Assembly: GCA_030490835.1 (NCBI GenBank)
Contig: CM059973.1
Location: forward strand, 62,500,008 to 62,564,007
From: Annona cherimola
Lineage: Eukaryota > Streptophyta > Magnoliopsida > Magnoliales > Annonaceae
Direction: 5' to 3'
Length of the DNA: 64,000 nucleotides
Numbering within the stretch: the first letter of the stretch is position 1; the number at the start of each line of letters is the position of its first letter. The notes under the pieces are model-generated. The model saw only the letters and a list, made by a program, of their open reading frames with translations. It made no database searches and was not told the origin of the DNA. The position numbers were made by a program, and so were the translations under genes. Positions 38,230 to 49,734 of the stretch are shown here, in pieces.

Positions 38230-39720
38230 GTAATCTTCCTTCTCTTCTTATTAGGTTTTCTAGAACTTGGTATGGCTGCCATGGGTACTAGCTTATGACT
38301 TCTTTATGATCTTTCAGTGACACTCATTGGTCCGACTTGACATTCTAATCTTGTTCTCCCTTCCATCAACTTCTGTATTCCCCTTCTCATCCATCAGACT
38401 ATCATCTACTTCCCCATCAAACCTGCTTATTATCTTATTTACTTCCCCATCCTCTATATACTCTTCCCCTAGAAATCTCTTCACTAACCTAGGCTCCATA
38501 ACATTCCATCTTCTTGGTTCCCCCTATGCTCTCCCTCCTATTCCTCTTCTGATATGTTTGTCCTCCTTGGTCCCCAATCCACCCTCTCATTTTCATTCCT
38601 GCCCCTCCTGTTACTAATAATCCCCTTCCCTTTATCTGTCGATTCCTCCACCCTTTTTTCCATCATCCAACAACTCCCCTCTCCCCTTCCTTCCCTTTTA
38701 CGATTTCCTATAGAGCTTTCCTTCCAACCACTCTTGTTGGCCTCTCTTCCTCCACCCTCTCCCCCATTTTGACTTTGCCCCCTCCCTTAGATCCATTTCT
38801 ACCTCGAACCCAACCTCTCTTCTCCATATTGTAAAGTCAGTAACATAAGTTTTTGGGAAAACATATTCCATTAACTTTCTTTCCCTCTCAAGGTAAGGAT
38901 TTTGAAGCCAGTTCTTAGAAAGCATCCATAAGGTAAATTGCCTTGCACGGTCTCCCCCGTCTCATCAAATGTCTCACATTGCTTATAGACATGTTTGATT
39001 TTCCCACAAATTTCGCACTAGACTGGAAATCTCTCAAATTGGAATGAAATTCATTTTTTTAATGATGTCTTGCTTTGCACAAAGATCCATCTTCGAAGGG
39101 GTGCTCCCTAACATAAATATCTACCTTTAGTCTCACCCCATTTTTAGCCGGGTTGCATTAATGAAAGGCTAAGAAGGTGTTACCTATCAAGGTCCCTAGC
39201 GTCACACTATCAATTAGGAAAGGAATCTCCTTTATGACCACCAAATCAGAGATGAAAATAACTCAATATTGTCCCTCGCCATGGGGCCTTCCATCTGCCT
39301 CATTAGGATTAATTTTGGGTGATAGGTCTAGGGGCACCCCTTCAGAACCATATCCCTGTCCTTCTCACTCCTAAAGGTTACCTGGTACAAATTTTCCTTG
39401 ACCTCCAAGAAGACTGCCTCCTTTGAGATCTTACATAATCTACATATTGATGCCTTAAAGAGTTCCTTGTTGTAATTTCTTCTTATTCATATAGAGCATA
39501 AGATGTATGGTTTACCTTCCAGATTGAGGAAGAACGACTCCTTCAATGGCTAGGGTTTTAAACTCTCTAGACAGTAACTCCTTTGCATTTAGCACCATTT
39601 GTCTCAAGCTGGATCTATAGTCAATGAATGCTCCAAAGTTTGCGGTGAAAACCCCCAACTCAAAGCAACTCGCCTCTCTACCATGAGATAACCTTTGTTT
39701 AAGAAAACCCTAGCAAAAAT
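38230..39720 (-). pseudogene. LINE ORF1-like protein remnant with zinc knuckle
   Basis: In plant L1 elements ORF1 encodes an RNA-binding protein with a DUF4283-like region followed by a zinc knuckle. Here the minus strand shows KEAVFLEVKENLYQVTF and a DMVLKGCP word near 39350-39420, and then CEICGKIKHVYKQC at 38976-39017, an exact CX2CX4HX4C. Downstream, 38230-38900 is low-complexity and charged, as is common at the C-terminus. Stops are scattered throughout. The plus-strand frames here are antisense shadows. Confidence 0.7.
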
Positions 39721-40103
39721 ATTCACCACTTTGTTTTCCCACTCGAGAGGGGTACATACTCTTTTATGAATTATTAACTTAATCAGTAGGAAAGATTAGG
39801 TTTGACATTTTTTTGAGAAAATGAGATACGTTGTGAGCACTTCTTGTAAAGCGTATTTTATTATGGAGTTGACATGTAGGTATTTATGTGGATGAATTGG
39901 AGGAGATATGGATAAATTTATTTTGTTTAGCTTCTATGTTTTCATGTATGTATTAATATGGATAATATGATGTGAGAACGCCTGTATAAGGTACTTCAAT
40001 CTAACCCCTCAACCTTACGATTTTGGGGAAATGCTACCAGATTTTTCTGTAAAATTTAATGATCGTTGGCTAAGTATGGAGGTTAGCTAGTGGGGCATTA
40101 CAA

Positions 40104-41372
40104 AAGCCGTCTTCCACAACACTTCTCCTTATGATACTTTGGTAGATGGGCAACTACAAGTGATCTCATGTATGAGAGGGACCATGACACCCTATACTTG
40201 AATAGAGTCCTCTTCATGACCCAAATAAAAGAGAATCAACCACCTAATAAAAATTATCATATTCCATAAGATATTGTGCTTCCACTTTTAAGCTGAATTC
40301 AAAGACTACTATATTATGCTACTTATAAAATCTAACAATACTATCGATATTGATCCCAACATCTACCTTGGGTGATTCTTTTTTTTGAAGTAATTACCTT
40401 TAGAGATTCTAAATTACATTATGATATTATGAGTTTGTGTGGAATAAAAGATTTTAGGTTCTCCTTCTTCTTATAAATGTGATTAATCAGGTTGCCATTT
40501 AGATAACCACATGGTGACGTGAGTACGTATAAGTGTGTTTAGGGTAGGAGGTTTAGAATTCCAAGTTAAATATAGACATCTGTTTCTTTCACTCCTCCCA
40601 TAGAATTGTCCTCGATTAGTTGCCTGATGATGGAGGTATATATTATCATGTTTTTGAATGATACCTGCATGATGCATGTGTCCCGACATGCAAATGAAAA
40701 TTTCTACGTTCAAAGTGCGGTTTGATCAGAATTTTCGGTTTTCTCGGTGAACATGCATGAATGATTGGGCTTCTTTATTTTTCCAACCATATGCATTTAC
40801 GTGCAGTTAAATTATTCGTAGTCAAATTAATTAATGGCCAACCATGCTGACCAAATACATCAAACTAACAATTTATAAACGCAATTCGAGCGTGGATTGG
40901 AAAATAAGCGCTCAAATCATTATATGTATAATCGGTCATCAGCATAACTGGAATTTAAAACGTGACTATTGTGCATTGTGTGTATATAGATACATATATG
41001 TGGATTTTGATCAAGTATAGACGGATTGCACTTTAATTACCGTGCAGTCCGCTGCAAATGCGGCCCATTTGATCATGAAATCAATATCTATCCTACCTAT
41101 TATATTTAGAGTCATTCATATTATTAGCATACCAATGTTCATCCAAATTCAACATGTGTATGTGCCCCATCTTAAAATGGTAGAAAATCAACGTAATAAA
41201 ATAGTCTAATGTAAATATCAAGTTTATATTGATATTTTTAACATTTAAACCATCAAAAATATGTTTTTTATATAGATAAATGATTATATAAAATATTAAT
41301 ATATTTTAATACACGTAGAACCCATTTTGCAGTGGATCGCACCATCATTATGGTGTAGTCATTTTGCACTTG

Positions 41373-41374
<2 letters not shown>
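40104..41374. other. Unassigned intergenic DNA
   Basis: No gene or repeat that I recognise. A 76-codon minus frame at 40483-40713 has no visible domain. Base composition is AT-rich without low-complexity runs. Confidence 0.4.

Positions 41375-41405
<31 letters not shown>
41375..41405. repeat. (TA)n microsatellite
   Basis: About 15 perfect TA dinucleotides, ending immediately left of an inverted-repeat element. Confidence 0.95.
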
Positions 41406-41407
<2 letters not shown>

Positions 41408-41408
<1 letters not shown>

Positions 41409-41785
41409 ATATAGAGGCCGACTACATGTGACACATCACATATCAGTCCCCATGCAATGTCTTTATTTAATTTTTAAATTTTTTGATATTTTCATAAACA
41501 TATTTTCATAGATGTATTTTACGCATGCACAAAGTTTTACCATTTCATAATATCCTTATATCTTTATTTTTATTTTTAAAAATTAAAGTTTATACAGTGA
41601 AAATGACTTAAGTATTACTAAAATTGATATTTTTAAAAGTAAAAAATGAATATTATAAAGTGGTAAAACTTGGCATACGAGTTGAATACTTCTAGGAAAA
41701 TATATTTATGAAAAAAGGATAAAAAATTTTAAAACTTGTATGGGGGCTGATATGTAATGTGTTGCATATGATCTACCCTATATAG
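41408..41785. mobile_element. MITE-like inverted repeat, family 1
   Basis: The left end (TAGAGGCCGACTACATGTG...ATATCAGTCCCCATG) and the reverse complement of the right end (TAGGGTAGATCATATGC...ATATCAGCCCCCATA) match at roughly three quarters of positions over about 50 bp. The arms also share a TTTTACCATT / GGTAAAACTT pair in the interior. There is no coding capacity, and the size of about 378 bp fits a MITE. The target duplication is obscured by the adjoining TA repeat. Confidence 0.65.
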
Positions 41786-41792
41786 AGAGAGA

Positions 41793-41850
41793 AGTGATCC
41801 TATTAAGCTAGGTTAAGCAAATGTCTTGTTTAGCTCACCTCATATGTATA
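41793..41850. mobile_element. Truncated end of MITE family 2
   Basis: GTGATCCTATTAAGCTAGG, then TTAAGCAAATGTCTTG and TTTAGC, matches the left terminal region of the element at 42500. The rest of the element is missing. Confidence 0.5.
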
Positions 41851-42149
41851 AGAAATACTTCAATGAAATTGTTTGTAAGTAACAACCAATTTATTTTTTG
41901 ATTTTTTTAATCTAATTCATGCATTGTGTTTAAAACTATTTATTTAGTTATAAAAAAGTATGAATTAAAAATTTTATGATAAATCATCTTTAAAAATATA
42001 ATTATAAACAATGTTACGCATTTACACTTGTTGTGTATCATATACAAATCAAAATAACTTGATTTTTCATATAGCGGAGATATAAATAGAGTAAAATATG
42101 ATGGATGACTTTAATATAAAATAAAATATCAAAAATTTAAAAAGTATAA

Positions 42150-42430
42150 GGGTGTGTTTGGCAATTGAAGGAAAATGTCAAGTTAAAAATTTTCAATCTA
42201 AAACTTTTCACTCTCCACAACTATTATATTTTTTAAATATTTTTTCACATATTCCTATACAACTACCCTACTTTTCAATCATTTTTACAAAACTATCAAC
42301 ATAACTAACCTATCTATTTTAACTTTATCCTCTTTACTACTCATCATTAAACCTATCATATTACATCATTTGACAACTTTTACTCTCCAAAACTTTTCAT
42401 CAAAAGTTTTATTCATTACCAAACACACCC
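42150..42430. mobile_element. MITE-like element with GGGTGTGTTTGG ends (Tourist-like?)
   Basis: Perfect 12-bp terminal inverted repeats: GGGTGTGTTTGG at 42150-42161 and CCAAACACACCC at 42419-42430. They are flanked by TAA on the left and TTA on the right, compatible with a degenerate 3-bp TWA target of the PIF/Harbinger-Tourist group. It is 281 bp and non-coding, with pyrimidine-rich interior text such as CTAAAACTTTTCACTCTCCA repeated in copies at 43032 and 43848. Confidence 0.7.
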
Positions 42431-42499
42431 TTAATGTAACTAATTTTATAGATACAATCAATTATATTGAAGAAATACTCTATATTTATTTAGAAAATT

Positions 42500-42822
42500 G
42501 ATCCTATGTGCTTGGGTTAAGCAAATACCTCGCTTAGCCTATATCGAAAAATTTATTTAAAATATTTTTTTCTTTTTTCTTTATATACTTATTTATTTAA
42601 GTTTATTTAACATATAAACTAAGTTTTATCATTTTTAGAAATGTGTCTATGTTTAAAAATCTCAAAAAATATATACACATATCCAGAAATAGTAAAACTT
42701 AGTTTATATATTAAATACACTTAGATAAACAAGCGTACGAAGAAAAAAGTAAAAAAATATTTTGAATGAATTTTTTAAAGTAGGCTAAGCGAGATATTTG
42801 TGTAACCCGAGTTAGTAGGATC
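42500..42822. mobile_element. MITE family 2, copy 1 (GATCCTA ends)
   Basis: The ends are GATCCTA and TAGGATC. Arms of about 150 bp are imperfect inverted repeats: GGGTTAAGCAAATACCTCGC and CATATAAACTAAGTTTTA on the left, against TAAAACTTAGTTTATATATT and GGCTAAGCGAGATATTTG on the right. A transcript would fold into a long hairpin. Related copies lie at 43421 and 46038. Confidence 0.75.
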
Positions 42823-42923
42823 ATTCACTATTTATTCATATCAACATTTGAAGTGAGACAATCCAAATGTGCTTTGACCCACCAAAAGTTCTATGGTGAT
42901 TAAACAATTACAAGTTTTAAACT

Positions 42924-42926
<3 letters not shown>

Positions 42927-42979
<53 letters not shown>

Positions 42980-43017
42980 TATAATAATAATAATAATAAT
43001 AATAATTATTATTATTA
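42927..43017. repeat. (TAA)n microsatellite
   Basis: About 90 bp of TAA trinucleotides with two interruptions, closing in an inverted ATTATTATT. It explains the tyrosine-only run in the minus-strand frame over it. Confidence 0.95.
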
Positions 43018-43031
43018 AGAATTTCAATTAA

Positions 43032-43308
43032 GGGTATGTTTGTTTTACCAAAAAACTTTTTCAAGCCAAAATTTATTAATTTAAAATTTTTCATTCTCCA
43101 TAACTATTCTAAATTTTAATTATTTTTCATATCCTCCTGTACAACTATCATAGATTTCAATCATTTTTACACAACTACCCATACAACTAATTTATGTAGT
43201 TTAACTTTATTATATTTACTCTTTATTATTACCCATATCATATCATATCATTTTTTCTCATTTCAAAAACTCTTCATCTAAAAGTTCGATCACTTCTGAA
43301 ACACACCG
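43032..43308. mobile_element. Tourist-like MITE, copy 2
   Basis: GGGTATGTTTG at the left and GAAACACACCG at the right are degraded versions of the 42150 element's ends. The interior (TTCATTCTCCATAACTATT, TACAACTA) is alignable with that copy. Confidence 0.6.
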
Positions 43309-43420
43309 TAAGAAAATAGTGAACTTTTAATGTTTGCGAAGGCTAATCTATTTTTTTTATGAAATACAAAGGGCTAATCTTGCTTACTTCCTTAGACATG
43401 GAGAAATTTTTAAGTGAAAT

Positions 43421-43794
43421 GATCCAGTTAGCTTATGCTAAGTAATGACTTACTTAGCCTACCTTAAAAATCTATCTAAATTTTTTTTATGCTTTTTCAT
43501 ACACTTATTTATTTAAGTATATTTAATATATAAATAAAGTTTTACCATTTTTTGATATGTGTACATATTTTTTAAGATCTTTTAAATGCAGAAGCATTTT
43601 ACCCATTTTCGATAGTTGGAAATGGCTAAAATATCCTTAGATTTAAAAATCTAAAAAAATGTATACATATATCTAAAAATGGTAAAACTTGGTTTATATG
43701 CTAAATACATCCATATTGACAAGTTTATGGGAAAAACGTAAAAAAAAAAAAAAAAAATTTAATAGGTTTTTTAGATGAGCTAACTAATAAGATC
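43421..43794. mobile_element. MITE family 2, copy 2
   Basis: It starts GATCCAGTTAGC and ends GCTAACTAATAAGATC. The interior shares TATATAAATAAAGTTTTACC with TGGTAAAACTTGGTTTATAT as inverted arms, as in the 42500 copy. It contains an A-rich run of 17 or more near 43741. Confidence 0.65.
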
Positions 43795-43847
43795 ATTTGT
43801 CAATTTTAAAATGTGCAGAAATTAAACCAGTGCCATTATAAACTTAG

Positions 43848-43960
43848 AGTATGTTTGTTTGAATAAAAAAAATTTCAATCTAAAACTTTTCAGTCTTCAT
43901 AGACACCCTATTTTTAATCATTTCATATCTTTTTATACAACTCGCATACTCCACATTTGT
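43848..43960. mobile_element. Tourist-like MITE, truncated copy 3
   Basis: GAGTATGTTTGTTTG, then TTTCAATCTAAAACTTTTCA, matches the left half of the 42150 element. The right half is absent. Confidence 0.5.
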
Positions 43961-44061
43961 CATCGATTGCTTACCTACCTTGATAATGTCAGCCACCGTA
44001 AGTTAGAGTATCAGCCACGGTCAATGACAATCCAGCACATCTTTGTCATCGATTGCTTACC
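43956..44061. repeat. Short direct duplication
   Basis: The 20-mer TTTGTCATCGATTGCTTACC occurs at 43956-43975 and 44042-44061, 86 bp apart. TCAGCCAC is also repeated between them. The origin is unclear. Confidence 0.7.
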
Positions 44062-44123
44062 GATGTTGTCCTTGCGTAGACCTGGCTCGGACTCCATGGC
44101 CACTTTCCAAAAGCCTCCGAGAG

Positions 44124-44880
44124 TGTAATACCTCACAGAATAATAATTACAATTATTAATTAAAAATGTAACACCTTGTCGTCTCATACCTCTTATGACC
44201 CGGGGGGTCGTTACCTTAAATATATCAAGACCGGTCAAGCAAAGAAAATATAGAACCATCAGCGCTAGTAACTTGCAAGCATTGGACTCACTCAATAATA
44301 ATAATAGAAATATCACAATATAATAAATGAAAATAGTCAATTTATAGCACAATTGAAGCTAAATTAAATTCCGATAATCAATAAAAATATTTACATCAGA
44401 TATCTCAAATTTAGCTTCCATCTCTAAATACTTTGATTATATATATTTAAACTAAACCTTTACTCAAAAATTGTTCATCACATATCAATCCATACCTATT
44501 TTAAAACATATATAGATACAAAACTAGTTGCTTATATCAAACATTAATATAAACCATCAATTAAATACTCGGATCCAAATAAACGGTTAACCAAACTTCT
44601 GTTATCTTGTTGAAATTTGTAATATGTTGAATCCTTTACTTTTCTTATTAAAAAAATAGAAATTTGAGGTGAATCCAAGTAAACTCAATGAGTAGGAAAG
44701 CGAATAAAAAAGGTTAAACATTGAAAATCAGCTCAAAGTCATTTATTTGAAATACTGAAACTTATACAAATATTTAACATGTCAATACTCATGCTTATAT
44801 TGCAATATAACTTCTTATGCTCATACACTTAACCATTCAACTTTACTGTCTTTTTAACTCAATGGCTCACTGTTCGAAAT
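44124..44880 (-). repeat. Gypsy LTR fragment(s), family C
   Basis: On the minus strand the piece ending at 44167 (GACAAGGTGTTACA) matches the end of the plus-strand fragment at 49735-50628: TTGCTTGACCGGTCTTGA, then AAGGTAACGACC and GAGGTATGAG, compared with AGCTTGACTGATCTTAG, GGTAGCGACC and GAGGTATGGG. The other end fades near 44880 without a clear boundary. A second LTR-like start, TGTAATACCTCAC, lies at 44124 on the plus strand. Confidence 0.5.
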
Positions 44881-45500
44881 CTCACTACAAGGGCATAGGT
44901 TGTAGATCGTAGTATATAAAATATCGATCCACGAGGAATTTGAGACTTAAGATGTCTGGATTTAAACACTTTTATCAAACACAAAGAGAATAAAGTAAAG
45001 GAAAAGAAATATCAAAAGAAAGAGGTAAGATCACAGAACGAGGAATTAAAAATTAAGGGATGTGAGTACCTAAGATCTAAGGTATCACATGCGACATCTA
45101 CAATGGATACGTGGAGTGATTATTTAATTCAGATTTATGTATTAAAGGAAAATTATTCCTATATTATCCTTACACCTTCTTTCAAAACTTACAAGGTGTA
45201 CCCTAATTTTCTTAACAACCTATTTTCATGGGATTAAGTTAATTAGAATCCATTAAGTTTTGTGAAAGTTTATAGAGTTCTTTAACATTATTAAGCCTAT
45301 TTTCATGGTTTACTTTTTTAGATTTAATATCTTGATTGTCGTAAATTAGATACACATTTCGGTTCCATCACCTAATATATCAGAATTATTAACAAAGTAG
45401 GAGCTCAAACACTAGGCAAGTATTAAATCACAGGGTACTAAATTAATACAAAATTTCTTAAATAATCAAACCACAATATCCGCTATATTGTATGCATGCT
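44881..45500. other. Possible non-autonomous retroelement fragment
   Basis: The text around 44895-44950 (GGTTGTAGATCGTAG, then ATATCGATCCACGAGGAA) resembles wording I associate with internal regions of large non-autonomous LTR elements, but there are no LTRs or primer site here to confirm it. The remainder to 45500 is AT-rich with no open frame of note. Confidence 0.25.
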
Positions 45501-45880
45501 AGGGTAACTTGCAAATATACCCACTTAGTTTGATTAGAATTGCAAATACACCTACATAATTTAACTATAATTGCAAACAACTCCCTCGTTATTATGACCA
45601 TTACTATATTCTCATGGCATGGTCATTATTTGTAATCATGGTTAAACTATGTGAGGTTTTTGTAAAAATTAAATTTATCACTTAATTTCTGAAATTGCAA
45701 TTACACCCACATAGTTTGCATATTTTTGCAAATACACCCATGTCTTGACGGTATTATAACGACGTGGGGCTTATTTGTAATTATGATTAAATTATGTAGG
45801 GGTTTATTATAATTTCTGAAACTATGCAGGTATATTTATAATCTTAATCAAACTAAGTCAGTATTTTTGCAAATTATCCT
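45501..45880. mobile_element. MITE-like inverted repeat, family 3
   Basis: The left end AGGGTAACTTGCAAATATAC, continuing to AGTTTGATTA, pairs with the right end, whose complement reads AGGATAATTTGCAAAAATAC and also continues to AGTTTGATTA. This gives terminal repeats of about 36 bp. Similar TTTGCAAATACACCC words recur inside. It has no coding capacity and I could not see a target duplication. Mutator-like MITEs have ends of this kind, so that is the tentative class. Confidence 0.6.
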
Positions 45881-46037
45881 AAATGAGATGAAGGTATTAG
45901 AATAAAATATATGCATAACAAATATGCATATTAATGGTATTAATTATATTAATGTTTGTTTTGTCAAGTTAAGCCATATAAATTAATGCATATATGCATA
46001 TGTTATGTGCGTTAACCAATAATATAAATTTCAAATG

Positions 46038-46392
46038 CATCCCCCCTCAGAAAACTTATTTACAATATTTTTTTTTACTTTTTTCTTCATACACTTGCTT
46101 ATCTAAGTATACTTAACATATAAACCAAGTTTTACTATGTTTGGATATATGTATATACTTTTTAAAAAAATTTAAAGATAAGGGTATTTTAAATATATAT
46201 ATATAGACATAAATGTTTAAAAATTTCAAAAAATATATAAACATATTCAAAAATGGTAAAACTTGGTTTATATGTTAAGTACATAGATTAACAAGTGTAT
46301 GAAGAAAAAAGTAAAAAAAAATGTTATTGGAAATAAGTTTTTAGATATGGGCTAAGCAAAAACTTTGCCTAGCCCTGGCTAGCAGGATCACT
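46038..46392. mobile_element. MITE family 2, copy 3 (left end degraded)
   Basis: The right end GGCTAGCAGGATCAC matches the family terminus. Interior arms include ATATAAACCAAGTTTTACTA and TGGTAAAACTTGGTTTATAT. The left terminus has lost its GATCCT. Confidence 0.6.
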
Positions 46393-47614
46393 CCTCTTTA
46401 TTATATAGTCTAGTGATATTAGTTTGTGTAATGTTTACATGAGATGGGGTCCACAAATGGATAAGAGTGGATTGAATTAGAATTGGTAGTCTTTCTTATT
46501 AAGAGGCGGTGCTTTAAGGGGAAGGATCTTTGGTAATGTTTTTTTTTTTTTTTGATGAGAGGATCTTTGAGAAATTTATAGAAAGAGAAAGTGGATAGAT
46601 GAGATTTGATATATCAAATTATTTAGATTAATTTTTATGAAACTAATAGGATTAGAAAGGTTCTAATCGAAGGGGGTGGATTATTTAAGGTTTTAAAAGA
46701 TGTGAGGTGGATAAGATTGAATCAATATAAGGCTAAAGAATTATAATCCCTTTCCAATTAGGAAAAGAGGTGGGTAGCTAATAGAAGAATGCATTAAAGA
46801 TGAAGAACATGGTATCACTTGCCTCCTTTCTAAATGGTGGAAATTAATGAAGGCTTGTAGAATTTTATTCGTTCTCCTTGGTGGAATTGAAGGGCTGAAG
46901 CTTGTATGCTAACGTCTTTGGATCACAACTGGCTTAAGTGGATGGACGTTTAGTGGAGGTAAATGGAGTAAATGAAGTTGCATCTAATCTATATCTATAT
47001 ATTTTTATTTTTATTGAGTTTAGCTGAAAGTTTTATTTAAAGATAAGAATTTAGGGATTATATATATATGGGCGTGCTCTCAGGAATCGATTCAATGTTT
47101 TATTGATAGTTTTTTTTCAAAGGCAAGCGTCACTCAAATCCGAGGGTCATTCAAACCTTGGACTTCATGCACACACACTGGGGTGTCTACAACCCAAGCA
47201 TCCAGGAGGAGGTGACTACTAATAGTTTTGACTTTGCATAATATGCACATAAATTATATAAAGTTGAAATCGTCCATTAAATAATACAATGAGGGTTGGT
47301 GAGTGTAAGTTTAATATATCGAAAGGTGGAAAAGGTTCTAAATATAGCATTAATTTAGAGAGGAATGAGAACAATTTTTTACAAATATATAGTAAAATAA
47401 ATGGGAGATAACATGGTCGTATTTCGCTTCAGTGTTTTGGGTTTTAATTTCATTTAGACATTTTGGATGTTCATTAAGAGGCAAGCCTTTGTTTGATTTA
47501 GATATAACGTAATAATATATTATAATAACAAGATAAGATGAATGAGATTCTGTATTATGATATTCTTTCATTGACCCCAAATATTTATATCATGTGGACA
47601 ATCTTGGATTTTGC
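46393..47614. other. Unassigned AT-rich DNA
   Basis: No gene, LTR end or inverted repeat that I can support. A T-run of 15 lies near 46541. Confidence 0.35.
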
Positions 47615-49734
47615 TTATCACATATTTAAAATTCATAATTTAGTTGCTTCCAAAACAGCAATATTTCAAGCATGTAGGGTATCCCTTTTGGCCCGTTTTG
47701 ACGTGTCCATACATGTCCTAAAAAATCAGATTTAGGGCAAATCTTTCCAAGCCCTTTTGGACATTCAAAGTACCCTAATCCTAGGGTAATTTACCCTCTA
47801 TAACATCCATAAATCATTTGTTTACAAACAGCAACAAAATTCATATGTAAGGTACCCATTTTGGCCCCCATTTGGACATTCCATACATATATCCTAAAAA
47901 ATCAGATTTAGGGCTTTCTCATCCAAGTCACTTAGGTCATCCAAAGGGTCCTTAATTTAGGGTACTTTATCCTAAAATTCATCCATAACCATTTAAGTAC
48001 TTCTTTGTATTATTTTTAACTAAAAAATGGAAATATCGGGTATTAGATGAAACCCTAAGTTCCATTTTTGTTAGAATCATTAAAAAATGACCAAATCAAC
48101 ATATGTAATCCAAAAGAACATGAATTACAACCTAATCATCATGCTTAAATCATACAGCAACTTGATTTAGGGTTTTGAGAATTTTCAAGTTAGATTTCTT
48201 CTCAAAATTCAACCCTAACTTCCCCTTTTTACTCTCTTGAACTCTTGATTTCATTCATACCTTTTAAAAACCATTCAATACCTTCATTAAGGCTTCATAA
48301 ATCATCTTTTAAGAGTTCATTATGAATCATATTCATGACTCATAATTTGAGAAAGGGAAATCTGGATTTAAATAATTTAAAACTTAAGTTTCACTTACTT
48401 GAATTGAATCTAACTTGAATCCAATTTCCTTAGGTTAGTTCCTTCTCTTTTCTTCCCTTTTTTCCTTCTCTTTTTCTCCTATTTCTTCCTTGCTGGTTTG
48501 TACGTCTAAAAGGGCTGCTCACTTAGAAATTTTTTTGAGAGATTTTTCTCTCCCCTTTCCAAAATGGACGTCCCATGGTTATCCTCCCCTTTCTATAATT
48601 TTTAACCAGCTCTTGGGACCCACTTTGCCATATGTCATGAGGATAATTTAATTCTAACTTATCCCTTGTTGACATGGAAATTTTATATCCAAGTAAAATA
48701 CCCATTTAATAATTAACAAAAATCATCAAAAGTCACTTATTAATGGGGTATGTTACTGTCCACTAGGGGTGTCAACTTAGCCTTGCTTTTGAAATTTTCA
48801 TTCCTCAATTTCCACATATTTTCATTAGTTACCCTAGGGTTTTAGCTACTTAGATATGCATTTTAGGATTTTTAAAAATCCAAATTACATGCCATACTTG
48901 CCCTTGAACGTCCCTTGGTGTGCCACCTTGGCTAAGCTCCATTTGAGCTACACATTAGGTATTAAACCAAGCATTTAACCCTTCACTTTTTCCATGGATT
49001 TGACCCTTAAACAAATCCAAAAAATTCAGCTCCATTCACCTCCATTTGACACCTCTCATAGCATTAAACCAAGTCATTTAACTCAAATGCTTTTTATTAA
49101 ACGCTATGGTAATCTAGGGTGCACAAAGTCAATGATAGGCACCTTTTTTTGGTTAAGCACTTTTCCATAGTAATTATCTTAATCCATTCCTTCCAAATCA
49201 TAAATTTCATAATTTTATTCAATCGTTTCAAATTTCATCTCAAATTGACTTTTCTACGTCAAGTTATGATCCTTTGAAAATAACCTTAGAGTGTGAGATT
49301 AAAATCAAATAATTATCATCTTAATCCCATCACATTTGCTTAATCCAATCCACTCATAAGGTTGAGCCCAAAGTCATGAGCTTACCTTTCAAATTTCATC
49401 TAATTTCGCCTTATAGGCGTCAAGTTATGAATTTTCTACATTTTCCAATATAATTCCATAATTTTTATTTTAATATCCATTAATTAAATCACAAAAATTA
49501 AAATAAATATTCATGCCACATTAGGATTTTCTAATCCTCATTAAGCCCCTTCAGTCATCTTGACTCACATTGGGCTATGGCGATTAATCTTAATCACCAT
49601 TTTTAATTACAAACCTTAATTGCAAAAATTCATAAATTCATAAAAATAATTCATAAATCAATAAATTCATACATAATATCATAATTACACTTTAAATACA
49701 GTTATATGAGTCCTACTTGGGTCTAGGTATTATA
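47615..49734 (-). repeat. Partial gypsy LTR, same family as the complete element
   Basis: On the plus strand it matches about 22978-25117 and 32957-35087 over its whole length. Examples are ATATTTAAAATTCATAA at the left, a pyrimidine tract near 48440, TCTACGTCAAGTTATGA near 49253, and CGCCTTATAGGCG at 49407-49419. It ends GGGTCTAGGTATTATA (TACA decayed). The other half of the LTR is missing and the left junction is a breakpoint, not a TG/CA end. Confidence 0.8.

Larger units (their letters stand above)
20115..39760 (-). mobile_element. L1-type LINE (non-LTR retrotransposon), interrupted and decayed
   Basis: Read on the minus strand from about 39760 down, it has an ORF1-like protein with a zinc knuckle, an apurinic-type endonuclease, an L1 reverse transcriptase, then (after the 21079-35087 gypsy insertion) a zf-RVT type cysteine/histidine region. 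This is the standard plant L1 order. Many stops and frameshifts break it. The insertion point is marked by CCATT on both sides of the gypsy element (21074-21078 and 35088-35092). I could not see a clear poly(A) end or a long target duplication, so the outer limits are approximate. Confidence 0.85.
19129..40103 (+). repeat. Gypsy-type solo LTR split by a LINE carrying a complete gypsy element
   Basis: The left part (19129 to about 20114) starts TATGAAACCTC (TG decayed to TA), has a GA-rich tract at 19260-19340 and a donor-like GAAGGTAAGTAGG at 19841. The right part (about 39761-40103) ends GGGGCATTACA. Outer flanks read AAGCC at 19124-19128 and 40104-40108, with one extra A before the right copy, so the duplication is probable rather than exact. 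Net length is about 1.3 kb. It is older than both insertions inside it. Confidence 0.55.

Noticed and set aside
37341..38772. Several plus-strand open frames of 60-100 codons
   Set aside because: Antisense shadows of the minus-strand LINE endonuclease and ORF1 region, whose motifs are recognisable.
42900..43094. Poly-tyrosine minus frame
   Set aside because: Direct translation of the (TAA)n microsatellite.
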